Shown here: in pieces, positions 33,580-43,938 of the stretch
Layout of the letters: each line of letters starts with the position of its first letter
Numbering within the stretch: position 1 is the stretch's first letter
Origin: Pezicula radicicola
Lineage: Eukaryota > Ascomycota > Leotiomycetes > Helotiales > Dermateaceae
Direction of reading: 5' to 3'
Assembly (NCBI GenBank): GCA_003008705.1
Contig: PDUO01000037.1
Coordinates: 431,765 to 495,764 of the forward strand
Length of the DNA stretch: 64,000 bases
Program-made: the position numbers and the translations under genes
The notes under the pieces: model-generated
Told to the model about the DNA's origin: nothing
The model's database searches: none
What the model saw: only the letters and a program-made list of their open reading frames with translations

Positions 33580-33727
33580 CAGAATGCCAGAAACAGACCC
33601 AGAGATCCTACGCAGTGCGCCCAATCCAACCAGTGTCCAACGCAATCGCGATTCAGAATGCGAGAAACAGACCCAGATATCCTGCGCAGTATGCCCAACC
33701 CACCCAATGCTCAACAATATTGTGCTT
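33580..33727. repeat. Two-copy tandem duplication, 74-bp period
   Basis: CAGAATGCCAGAAACAGACC (33580 on) recurs as CAGAATGCGAGAAACAGACC (33654 on). Similarity continues through CCAGAGATCCTACGCAGT / CCAGATATCCTGCGCAGT and CCAACC blocks. Non-coding as far as I can tell. Confidence 0.75.
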
Positions 33728-33805
33728 AGCTAGAAAAGTATATGTAAGCTTATGAAGACAAGAGAGCGTCGAAGGTAAGAGTAGATATGAGTGACATACC
33801 TTTGC

Positions 33806-35175
33806 TTAGTTGAAGTATCCTGCAATGGACAGGCCGATGAATAAGCCAACACACATGCCAAGTACAAATGACTTAAGGTCAACGAAGCCAACAACCAAAA
33901 AGATCATTAGCGCAAGGAAAATGAATAGGTGTCGAAGGAGGCGTCGGTTGTACAGGAATACATTTGTCGGGGCCGGGGTCGCAGTCATCGTGACTGGGGG
34001 TGGGAGGTCCCAATCATCTCGTAGTCGGCGGTCGAGGCCGAGGCAATCGAGAACGGCCATGATCGCTTGATCAAGTTCATCAGTGTCGAACGAGTGAGGA
34101 GCTAGAAGCAGGACACATTAATAGGGTTGTCGCGCAAGAGAGCTACAGTAGGCTACAAAGAAATGCAATTGACTTACAGGGTTGAGAGTTGGTATTTTGA
34201 GAGTTGATGTTTTGAGTGTGGGTGTTTTGATTGTTGAGTTGAGAGCTGGAGTCGCCACACAAGTAGTATTCTAATACAAGGCCGCCCTGTGGCTCGGTAC
34301 CGCCTTGATTGTCTCGGAAGTTACTAGACTCCATTGTCGCTGCGCCGACGAGATGTGGTGATGTCGTTATGGTTTGTTTATTCTCGCGCAGCTCGGTACT
34401 TTGAAGTATTGAAATGAAATGGCTCTCTTGTCTTCTGCTTTGTGCTCTTGCAGCGCACGGACCATATGGGTAAACTTCGGCGACAAGAAGAAGACGGACA
34501 ATATTATTATTGTGATCTCTAACAATAATAACACCATTATCCCGCTCTAGCAGTGAATGCTCGAGATACCACCATCTATCTTCATAAAGACCACGGCATT
34601 TCTTTGATCTGCTCGCAGCTGTTAGCCCCATTGCCCGATTACCCAGTCTCTGAAGAAATTTAGACTCAGTAACTCTCCTCCAGTACCGTCCCTGTCTTGT
34701 AGACAGTGCCATCAAGAGCAGGTCAACACATGTTTTACCGTTTAGACTTCCTCGATCAGTCCAAGAAAGACTTTTATCATCCAACAAGAAGTCTTCAATC
34801 TACGACAAGGGGAGAATAGGTCTGAAGGCTCTGCAGTTCGGGGTCGGTAAGATTTCCCATCTCCTCAACTCCCTCAAGCAAAGCAATCAACACCCCCTTC
34901 ATCATGTCACTTGCACCGAAATATGCAGCCATGGTGGAATGTCTCATGAAAGAGCTGGTAGAAACGTCTTTCAAATCTAGATGTTTATACTAACAAACAT
35001 TGCGTTTAGGACCCGTCGTACAAAAAACTGGGCAGTAACGACAGACCCCGGCGCTGAATTCGATAAGAACAGTAGACACACCACCATCATCCACAACTAT
35101 TCTTGGGTGCTGGGAACAATCGAAAACTGGCTCAGACCCGCCATGGAAAGTGACGGTGATTATACCGAGACACAT
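33806..35175 (-). pseudogene. Unknown-family protein with C-terminal membrane helices, broken
   Basis: One reading frame can be followed from the ATG at 35175 (MCLGIITVTFHGG) through IVVDDGGVSTVLIEF and TGPKRNVC. It then crosses an in-frame TAG and continues YKHLDLKDVSTSSF and GASDMMKGVLIALLEGVEE. At about 34800 it shifts frame into IEDFLLDDKSLSWTDRGSL, which runs on to NTNSQP. A 76-bp intron (34102-34177, GTAAGT donor, TTCTAG acceptor) then joins SPHSFDTDELDQAIMAVLD. The C-terminus has two hydrophobic segments, one reading HLFIFLALMIFLVVGFVDL and a Gly-rich one ending the protein. The TAG can be a C-to-T change of CAG. I do not recognise the family; gene-like architecture, an intron and a conserved-looking frame argue it was real. 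It could still produce a shorter product from an internal start. Confidence 0.5.
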
Positions 35176-35495
35176 TCCCAGCCCAATGCTTGAAGCCCTG
35201 TAACCTCATATCGCCCAGCCAGCAACGACTCCTATCGCATCTTGCAGCCGGCCTCTATCACCAATACCAACACCACCAACATCACCAATACCACCAATAC
35301 AACCAACAACCCTGAATCGCCTAGCGCTGCAAACATGAATTCAGAGGGAAGATCTGATACATCAGCACGCCCTCGCCCCTCGCCGAGAACGAAAGCGTCC
35401 ATGTGATTGGCCGTGCGTCGGTACTGGGAAACCTCATCCACGTAATATCAATACGAGGAGAGATAGATTTAGGCTGTTGACGGATAACTATTGTT

Positions 35496-36125
35496 ATGGG
35501 TATGGGAAGACAGATTCATTATTGTCGAGGAGGTTATCAGGCTTATGGTGGGCCAAAACGTCACTGTGTAGTGTTGACCGGGCAGAATATAAGAACATCA
35601 ACATCCCAAAAACATCTCTACTTTCCATCTTCCAATTCATCATCAATCCAATCCCGCTACTTCGTACCATGCCTCCTCCTCAGCGCAAACGCAAGACAGT
35701 CAGGGCTTTCTTTATTCATAGATTCCTATGTAAAAAAGAAACGCAAGACAGATTCGACGAACTATATTTCCATAGCTAAGTCCAAGGCTGTCGCAAAGAC
35801 CGTCGCAACCAAGGCTACTACCAGCAGTAAGAAGGCCAAGAAGGCTGCTACTCTCTCATTCGATAGCAAGTCTGAGTCTAACTCTAAGTCCAAGTCTGCG
35901 GACTCTGCTAATGACTCTCCAACAAAGAAAAACGAGGTAGATTCCTCTGACCATGCTGCTTCTAATGATGATTCTAACTCTGCTTCCGAAAAATTCAAGG
36001 GCTTCTCGGATAATAGCGAAGAGCAAGACGCATATCATGCTTCCTCTGCTTTAGCCAGTGACAATAGTGACGATAGCGAATCCCCTGACGAGCTAGCTCT
36101 AGTTGTCGAGAAGATTGTAAGTTAG
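35496..36125 (+). CDS. Hypothetical Ser/Lys/Asp-rich low-complexity protein
   Basis: An open frame whose second half (from about 35740) is strongly biased. It has a Lys-rich stretch (KKKRKTDSTN, AKSKAVAKTVATKATTSSKK) followed by a Ser/Asp/Glu-rich stretch (SESNSKSKSADSAND, SDNSDDSESPDE), resembling disordered nuclear proteins. A GTAAGT donor follows EKI at 36114-36118. With a CTGGAG acceptor, the frame would continue SSAEKEDVENGKEKREK and stop at 36239. The start is uncertain. ATG at 35669 (MPPPQRKRKT) is in another frame, separated by 56 bp between two copies of CGCAAGACAG, suggesting a small insertion disrupted the N-terminus. No family recognised. Confidence 0.35.
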   Translation: MGMGRQIHYCRGGYQAYGGPKRHCVVLTGQNIRTSTSQKHLYFPSSNSSSIQSRYFVPCLLLSANARQSGLSLFIDSYVKKKRKTDSTNYISIAKSKAVAKTVATKATTSSKKAKKAATLSFDSKSESNSKSKSADSANDSPTKKNEVDSSDHAASNDDSNSASEKFKGFSDNSEEQDAYHASSALASDNSDDSESPDELALVVEKIVS

Positions 36126-36239
36126 TTTGATATACAGTTCACCTCATTCATTGCTAATCATTATCTGGAGTCGTCCGCCGAGAAGGAGGATGTCGAGAAT
36201 GGCAAGGAAAAGCGCGAAAAGGTCTTCAATCTTCATTAA

Positions 36240-37194
36240 TCATAATAGTTAAGAAAATGATCTATTTGTAGAGAGGAACAGGAATTTTAACTTGCTAAAT
36301 TAAACGGGCCTTTCATTCGTATACTGTTGGTCATTCCGCAGGTGCTAGTACGACACGTCGTCCTTCTAGTCCTCCTTCATGTCGTACACGCTATTATGTT
36401 CTAGGTTCCCAAGCTTGTCTACTTTGCGACTATGATTAGCGTCTGCTCTGCGGTTCCTGTACTTATACTATATCTCATCGGCTCTTTTTGATATACGTGA
36501 ACATCCTAGGGCTCTCCTCGCGGCTAGAACTAGTAGTCCTTAGACTAATATGTAGATACACCGTATCTTACTACCTTAACTACTGGCTGCTGGACGAATG
36601 CTCGGAATGGGGTGGGAAAGGAAAAGGAATAGGATCGGATGTGGCGCTCGCTCCGGGCCTATGTATCTACTAACTCAAGGCGGCTATCGACCCTTTAGTC
36701 TAGAACAAAGCTACATCCCTTTCATTTAGCCTCTCGCAACGTGGTTACAACCTTTGTGACAGTCGCGGCGTCTGTAACTCAGTACTAGAAGTAACTAAAA
36801 AGTAATTAAATAACTTATATATATATACTATTAGTTAAATCTTAGATTTAAGAAGTAAATTAAAATTATTTAATTATTTCTTAGTTTAGTATAATTTTAT
36901 AAAGTTTAACTTAAAATTTATGGATAATAATATTCTCATTTAAGAGAGATTAAATAGTTCTCTTATAAGTAATATTAGAGATATAAAGATAAAAGTTATA
37001 ATAAGATACTAGAAGTTATATTTAAATACCTTTATATAGATATTCTTTTATAGAAGTAGAGTATAAAAGACTAAACATTTTAGTCTTAGTACGTATATTA
37101 TTTAGGTTTCGCTGTTATACTATGGTTATACTACTAGTAGCCCTAGCACTTCGTAAATCTCAACTTTCTAGTTGTCCTGTATTTACTGTCGTAT
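36240..37194. other. AT-rich, RIP-like intergenic DNA
   Basis: 36780-37140 is very AT/TpA-rich, like 6025-6400 and 45560-45880. No gene is supported. Confidence 0.5.
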
Positions 37195-38909
37195 TTACCA
37201 ACCTAACCAAGTATCACGATATACTTTCTCTCCTGTACTCGAATGAGGGACCCACTCTACGAAGACCTTCCTCTTTTGAGAGTCCACTGCCATTCCACTT
37301 AGGGAGATCCTCGACTTCTCAGGAAGCACTTCTTCTTCCGAGTCCCCCTCTTCAGTTCTAATTATAAACTCTGAAACAAGTGCACATATAGCGCCATCCC
37401 AGAATCCTTCTCGCCTATTTGCCCGTCGAAGCAGAGAGATCGCTTCTCTCCTCAGGGATCGATGTCGACATTTGGCAGCGACAAAGAAGAGGTCCAGATT
37501 GATACCCTCATTCAACGGCTCGCCATTCCCGTATTGTAACCCCTTATGGTCAAGTGAGTCCAAGACCTTCCCATGTATAGTGACTATCTCTCTGAAAAAA
37601 GGAAGAAATCTATCGTAGCCGTACTGGCCTTTGAATTGTACCCGGGCCTGCAGTATCATGATCGACATGGCCGCAGCACGAAGGGTAGCCATACGATTGT
37701 AAAAGCTGCCGCCTACCGCCTGCGACTCGACCAACAACCTTTTAGAAGCCTGCAGCCAGTGTTCGAATGCAGACATACATGATTCGTGTTCCAAAAGTTG
37801 ATCTTCAGTGAGGTCCTTCTCTATTTCCTCGAAGAAGTTATAGTATGAGCCCGGTCTTCGCCGGACAATGTCCTTGATAGGGTCCGCGCATTTCTGAGAC
37901 TGAAAGAAGTGCACAGCATTGGTCCCAATTATCTCGAGAAAATAGCGAGCTTCCTCAACGGTGCTGAAAATAGCTGGCATTCCTCCTACGATATAATTAG
38001 GATCCAGGCCATTGGGTTTATCGTTCTTGGAGCTTGATTTAAGCTCCCAATCAAGTTCTACTATGACATTCCCAGCGCGGTGGCTCATGCTCCTGAATAT
38101 TAACATTATGTCATCCTCAATGATACCTGGAGCTGGAGATGCCATAGGCAGGACCCCGTAGGAGGGATAATTTCCGAGCCACCGTCGAAAAATTTGGATC
38201 CCGTTCTCCATCTGCCAAATCGCCAAGTCACGACGATCGTTCCCCGTCTCGAAGCAGAAAATTAGAATAATGGCTAGTAGAATTGTTCTGGTGTCTTTAA
38301 GTGCTCGCATACTCCTTATAGCCTTTTGGTATTGCTCCAGGGCATATCTGTAGTGTTTCTTGGCATTGCCTCTCTTTGATGATGACAGTTGGAAAATTGG
38401 CTGGGTCATAGACAGCGCACCAAGAGCCACAAAGCCATGACGCAGAGCAGGTTCTGTCCAGCATGCTCGAGGTAGCACAAGCGTCAGGAGGCTGCCCACA
38501 CCAAATCTTGCAGAGATTGTCGTCCTGGGCGCAATATCGTTTAGGAAGGTTTGAAAATAGTAGTGCTCCTGCTCGTTTTGAAAAATTGTGGTGGATACAT
38601 CTTCTAAGATCTCGAGACTTTGGCGCCGCTGGGTTGCTGGAAGAATGGGAATGCTTTTTCTTCTGTCTTTACCCTTGGAATTGTTGAGATCATCATAGCC
38701 ATCACATTGACCCCAGAAGTTCACGCAACGAGCGCATTCAGGCTTGCCTTCATCACACTTGACTCTTCGCTTCCTGAATCGAGTTAGTAATTGTGTTCAA
38801 AACAGTCGGTTGTCTTCGGCAACGAGATTCGGAACAAAGCTTACTTGCAGGTTTTGCATCCCGTCTTACATTTTGGTTTGCTAACTCTTCTCCTAAGCGC
38901 TAAATTCAT
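37195..38909 (-). CDS. Zn2Cys6 fungal transcription factor, intact
   Basis: Two exons, 38909-38845 and 38773-37195, separated by a 71-bp intron (GTAAGC donor, CTAAC branch, TTCAG acceptor) inside the zinc cluster, give 547 residues. The cluster is C18-x2-C21-x6-C28-x6-C35-x2-C38-x6-C45, followed by GYDD. The remainder matches the fungal-specific 'DUF3468-like' regulator architecture: HYYFQTFLNDIAP, LRHGFVALGALSM, YALEQYQKAIRSMRAL, ILLAIILIFCFE. That architecture is typical of C6 regulators with short proteins and no classic fungal_trans block. It probably controls metabolic genes. It could regulate any of the neighbouring clusters, but the sequence gives no direct link. No lesion was seen; the ATG at 38909 sets the only frame that completes the zinc cluster. 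Confidence 0.88.
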
Positions 38910-40002
38910 CTTCAGTGTGTAGCAGTGCTATATTGTACAAAGGGCCAATCTAAATTGAGGGGAAAGAGTAAAGCTTGGACTTTTATAATCGTAGCCCCCC
39001 AAGGGCTTACTAAGTAAAGGCTAGCGCTTATGTTAGACCTTGAGCTTGGCGAACTCGGTTATCGGTTAAAAGTCGCGAGAACAGGGGCTGAGGCCTGTAA
39101 CCACAGTAAAGCCTTGGATACCTAATTTTAGGCTTCTTATTAGCGAGGGCTAGGGATGCTAGACTGCAAGGAACGCTAAGGCTACAAGGGACAGCACTGT
39201 ACGAAGGTATAGATTAATCGAGTGCCCACTAAATTACAGAGCATTTAGTGGCTAAGGGCCCAATTAAGACCTTACAGGGCATTGCAGAGATATTATAGAC
39301 CTTAGCCCTTATTCTTATGACTTTTGACCGGAACCTCCAAATTTAAGGATCTTACGCCCATGGATTGGTCTAAGCGAGCTGTATGTGCTATGACATCGGC
39401 TCTCTCTAGTGGGTTAACAGGGGCTATATGGCGTAGCATAGACGTCCGCGACATAATCTATAAGTTAATGCGGGGTGTCCATAGCATTTCTAATGAGCGA
39501 AATTTAATGAGAAAACTAATAGGTACAAGACTTCCTCTATTAGCTATCCTCCGTCTACGCCTTAACGGTGCATTTACAGAGGACTTTGGAATAACACCCT
39601 CCGGTGGGGAATCTCTATGCCCCGCCTCTCTGCTAACACCTTTGCAGTTTACAGTAAGAGACGTCCCTGCGAAGCGAAAATCCGAAATGTCATCCTTGTA
39701 CTTCCGACTAAAACATCTAGAATTTTAGCACAGAGCAATTTTTATCTATTATATGTGTCCTAATCTGATCTAGTGCATCGGCTCTCTCATAGCTAAGTTA
39801 CTACTGTCTTTTACTGTAGCTTGTGCTGGGTTGGATTAATTTGCGCTTTAGACTTGTTCCTCATTGACTGATTTCCGACTCTTCTATTAATCTCATGTTG
39901 TCAACCATTGAGGCTCATTTTGGTCACGTGTTAGTATATGTTTATTATAGACCATCGTTGCTTCTTCTTTTTTGGCCCTTTTGCCCACCAATTTTATTTT
40001 CC
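38910..40002. other. Gene-free stretch upstream of the regulator
   Basis: No supported gene. An open frame at 39324-39728 has no ATG at its start and no recognisable family; it may be part of an eroded repeat. Confidence 0.4.
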
Positions 40003-40175
40003 ATTGTAGCGCTCTACGCGCAATGCCGCTGCATCCGAAATGCCTCATTTTGTATAGGAAATCAGGCACCAATCGATACCCGACCAGTATATATAAAGGC
40101 CTACTGTCTTCCACTCATTTTTTAGAATCAGACAATTCAGACTTCCATTCAATTTCCTACATATTGTGTTCAAGG
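40003..40175 (+). repeat. Dispersed repeat copy B (about 170 bp), partner at 21640
   Basis: Plus-strand copy of the repeat found inverted at 21640-21812. It contains AGTATATATAAAGGCCTACT, a strong TATA box, and the shared CAGACAATTCAGACT and CATTCAATTTCC blocks. No frame is conserved between the copies, so it is more likely regulatory or terminal-repeat DNA than coding. Confidence 0.8.
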
Positions 40176-40473
40176 GTTTACATATGTTTTTACTATATCT
40201 TAACGACAACTTTAGAGCTTTAAAACCGTACCTTGCCTAGATCTACTATTATAGTTGATTAACAGGTAGTTCTTTTCATTTTCTAGCTAAAAGGCAAAGC
40301 TATTACAAGGAATGGTTATAGGGCTGAGTGACAGATATTCCCGGGTCTATTACCGATCCCGGCATAAAAAGCACTAATCTTTATATGGATTAGCTCCGTG
40401 ACTAAATCTCATCTTCTTCGGTGTCGATCACACTTTATTACTAAACTGCCTAGCAGCCGTTTTTTGTTTCATG

Positions 40474-40498
40474 TTAAATCTGACGCAGTCAGATTTAA
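40474..40498. repeat. Short palindrome (11-bp arms, 3-nt loop)
   Basis: TTAAATCTGAC and GTCAGATTTAA are perfect complements around GCA. It lies 84 bp upstream of the start codon of the monoglyceride-lipase-like pseudogene and could be a protein-binding dyad. Confidence 0.7.
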
Positions 40499-40581
40499 TG
40501 CTGATGATGACTGAACCTCGATACAAATGAGACTTGGACGCCTCAAAGCAACGCATCCTAATAAACCCACAATCTATCGCT

Positions 40582-41696
40582 ATGGCTAAAGAACTAGAAG
40601 AAACCAAGTTCACCTTCTCAGATAGCGCGACAGTCTACATGAGGAAGTGGCTCGTAAGTAGTCAGCTACGATGCTCATCGGAGTATAAACTGACCCTATT
40701 ATAAGCCGACAACTGCGTCAGTCACAAAGCTCGTGTTTGTACAGCACATAACTTCTCAGAGTCTATTTCCTCTAGTCTAGCAAGTCGAAAGTCGAGACAA
40801 ATCTCAAGAGGATTTTCGCAAGGAGTATCCCAAGGGTTGAATTGAAATTCACAGCCCCTCTTGTCCACGCCCACTGCTCTATCAATGAATAACAAGCTTA
40901 CTTCTTCCCCTCCTAGTGCCTACAACGACCACATTAATTGGTATCTCGAACTCTTCCCAACCCTCGCCTCGCGTGGCAGCAAAGTCATCGGCTGGGATCA
41001 ACGAGGCTGGGGCCAAAACGTCACAAAGCCGAGCGAGAGGCCTGTCGGGACCGAACTCTACCGTCCTTAACGACATCGTCGAAATCATAAAATCAGAGCT
41101 CCCCTCCCCAGTGCCAGACTTTCTCATGGGACACTCGATGGGCGGCGGGATAGTGATATCGCCGGCTTCGCTGCCCGAATACCAGACTATTGTGAAGGAT
41201 ATACGCGGCTGGATTTTAGAGAGCCCCGTACATCGCTCTGACGGGACCTATGCAGCCTAGTAGTCTGATGGTAGCACTGGGTCGGGTGGCGAGCAAATTC
41301 TTGCCGCACTTCCAGCTGTTCAAAAGGGTGCCGGTTACTTTTTATACCCGGGATCTAGCGGTCATGAAGAATAAGGAGGATGAGCTGTGCTACGCTACTG
41401 GTACTCTTGAAATATTAAGTAGCATCCTGGACTGCGCGGCGAATACTGACTCTGGAGCGTATAAGTTAAGTAAGGATATGACCTCTCTAGTATTTTATCA
41501 TGGGACAGGTGATCAGGTTACAAGCTTCGATGCAAGCAAGCGATGGATCGAACGACAGCAGGATATTCCGGATGAAACGTTTAAACCATTTAATGGCTGG
41601 AGTCATGGCCTGCATTGCGATCTGCCGGATAACAGAAGTGTGTTTGCTAAGGAAGCAGGGGACTGGATTCTTGCAAGGTCTGATATGAAAGATTAG
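40582..41696 (+). pseudogene. Monoglyceride-lipase-like alpha/beta hydrolase, broken
   Basis: The ATG at 40582 starts MAKELEETKFTFSDSATVY, ending at a GTAAGT donor. After the intron comes PTTASVTKLVFVQH, then a second intron-like gap to DHINWYLELFPTLASRG and VIGWDQRGWGQNVTKPSER. The frame shifts there, and homology continues GLSGPNSTVLNDIVEIIKSE and FLMGHSMGGG, which contains the nucleophile elbow GHSMGG. A second frameshift follows ILESP, and the last frame runs QPSSLMVALGRVASKFLPHF, YHGTGDQVTSFDASKRWIER, NGWSHGLHCDLPDNRSVFAK to a stop at 41696. The catalytic Ser, Asp and His contexts are all recognisable. Two frameshifts make it non-functional as read. It sits just upstream of the FAD oxidase, on the opposite strand. 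Confidence 0.8.
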
Positions 41697-42002
41697 CCAG
41701 AGCGTTAAGTAGAGAGCAGCCAAGGCCAAGTGCTAAAGGACATACATAAAGTGCTAATTAATGAGGGGTATACCATTTAATATTTCCTTCGGCGGCCTCA
41801 AACCTTGCCACCCTTCTATATATTCCTGAGCGGCATTCAGGGGGGTGAGTGAATGCATCCCTTAGTCAAAAGAAGCCACGACTTGCGCATTGCATATAAT
41901 AAATGGGGGTATTCAGAATTATTAATATATATTGGTGTCGCACACTGATTCTCCTGTCCTTTCGGCCTAATGTCAACATGAAAAATGCCCCATAATCCTA
42001 CC

Positions 42003-43741
42003 CTACGCCTTGATCGGAGCGTAATAAACCAATCTGTTGTTTGGGTCATACTTCTTCTTTAAGCTCTTCAGCCTCTGGATCCTCCAGCTCTCGTGGCCGT
42101 ACCAGTCCTCCTCCGTCTCGTCGCCGTGCGCATAGTTAACATACGCGTTGAGTGGTCCGGGCTTGTATTCCAAAGCGATCTCCCTAAGCTCCTTCCCAGC
42201 CGTTACAGCCTGGTCGTCAAGCGCAGAGTCAAAGTAGATGATCACGGGGCTAATAAAATGGTTGTTGAAGCGATCCGGGAACGCGGTAGAGGTAGGATCG
42301 ACCGCCTGCACACCCTCGGTAGAGTAGTCCTCGAACAGGAAGAAGCTTTCGTTAAACCCGGGCTGTTGCGACGTGATGTCTGCGAATTTGTTGAACAGAT
42401 TGCGGTTGGTAGTGAGGTTATACGTCACGAAGCCAGTAGGAAAACGCAAGGCATAGTACAGTCCGTGAGCTCAAGCGATATCGTCGTTGCCGTATCCATT
42501 CAGAGACGATATTTGCGTGAAGTCAGTGTCGATGATGGTGGTGTTCGCTGGACCCAGCGCCTGGTACATGTCGATGTACGGCTGCGCCTCCTGGCGGGTG
42601 CCCTGGTAGACCATGTACAGGCTGACCACGGGCAACTGAGCATCTATCGTAGGCACGCGCTGGAACCAGACGAAGTCGATGTACTCAACCGGACCCTGGC
42701 CATTGTTGGTAATATTATTGACCAGACCGAAGACCTGCTCCAGCTTGTCCTGCGTGTAGATCAGGTTTGCGAACGTCCACTTTCCGCCGTCTGGCACGTC
42801 GTAGACCTTATATTTGACCTGCGTCACAATTCCAAAGTTGTGGCCTGCGCCCTTCAGAGCCCAGAAAAGGTCCTGGTACGTGGAATTATCGCTGACCGTC
42901 ACGAGCTGCCCATTCGCAAGGATCACACGCGCCTCCACGAGCTGGTCTGCAGAGAGCCCGTACCGACCTTGTAGCCAGCCGTGGCCACCACCCAGCATGG
43001 GACCAATGAGAGAGGTACATTCGCATAAACCAGTTACGGTTTGCTTGCCCATCGCCCAAAGAGTGTCAGTGATGTTCTTAGAGAGCGTTCCACCGCCAAT
43101 GAGAGCCGTCTGTCCGTCGGGACTGATCTGAATCTCGTTGAGGTTCTCCATGGAGATCTGGATGCCGTATTCGAAGGTTCCTAGGCTGGTAATGTCGCCG
43201 TGGTGGCCCGAGATGGCAAGCCAGGGAAGACCGAACAGGTTTGCAAACTGAACCTTTGGTTTTAAATCAGCCTCGTTCCTAACCCAGCTCTACGTGGTGT
43301 AAACTCACAGTATACTGCACGTCCTGCTCGGTCCCGGCCTCTACAACTGCGATGAACGTTGGAGGGGCATATAGCTGCCATCGCTCCGTGAGGGTATCGA
43401 ATTTCTCCGATCCCATGAAATAGACCAGTCCACCCGATGACAACCGTGGCCCAAGCTCAGCAACCATCGTCTGCATCCTCTCGCTGGGGTCCGCCAACTC
43501 CTGGACTTGGCGAACCAGAGGGACCGCTACTGAGGCTTCGGTAGCCAAGCAGCTTGACTGGATTGTCGAGAAAGATGCCAGGCCCTTTAAGGAGAAGGCA
43601 AGCAGCGATTTGGACTAAAAGATTCCGAGTCAGCAAATGAACCCTTCAAAGTCATTGATATAGCCTAAGTTATCCTGTGTCGCTGCTGCCGCGATCGAGA
43701 GAGACGAAACGAGATATGATATTTCTACTTACGGACACCAT
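42003..43741 (-). pseudogene. Secreted FAD-linked oxidase (berberine-bridge type), single in-frame TGA
   Basis: Exons are 43741-43733, 43614-43309 and 43253-42003; introns have GTAAGT and GTGAGT donors. The N-terminus (MVSSKSLLAFSLKGLASF) is signal-peptide-like. The PCMH FAD domain has WLAISGHHGD (His for 8-alpha linkage, about residue 122) and TGLCECTSLIGPMLGGGHGW (Cys for the second covalent bond, about 182), so FAD is probably bicovalent. The BBE C-terminus ends YDPNNRLVYYAPI. The only lesion is TGA at 42471-42473, between GNDDIA and AHGLYYALRFPTGF, where related enzymes usually have Cys or another residue. The frame is continuous on both sides. It is therefore a very recent pseudogene, a readthrough candidate, or an assembly error. 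Otherwise it would encode about 521 residues and oxidise a hydroxylated small molecule or sugar outside the cell. Confidence 0.85.
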
Positions 43742-43938
43742 CGTGACTGATTAACAAAAACAAATCGAAAAATGATATAAGATCAACAGAGTTTAACTAA
43801 CTATTTAGGCAAATTTTGATAGTTTTAAATGTCTTTTCTTTCCTTGTGTTGTGAGAGATTATTATTATTATTATATTATTGAGGTTGACAGACAGTCTAG
43901 GTTTTTTGTCCATCGCCCCTCACGAGCGTGGTTCGCTA

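Noticed and set aside
34980..35003. 22-base intron bridging the TAG in the membrane-anchored gene
   Set aside because: Far below the minimum size of fungal introns; a nonsense codon is the simpler reading.
39324..39728. 134-codon plus-strand frame
   Set aside because: It opens with TTG rather than ATG and no family is recognisable.
42093..43131. Long plus-strand frames including one of 293 codons
   Set aside because: Antisense of the FAD oxidase, whose motifs and introns are convincing on the minus strand.
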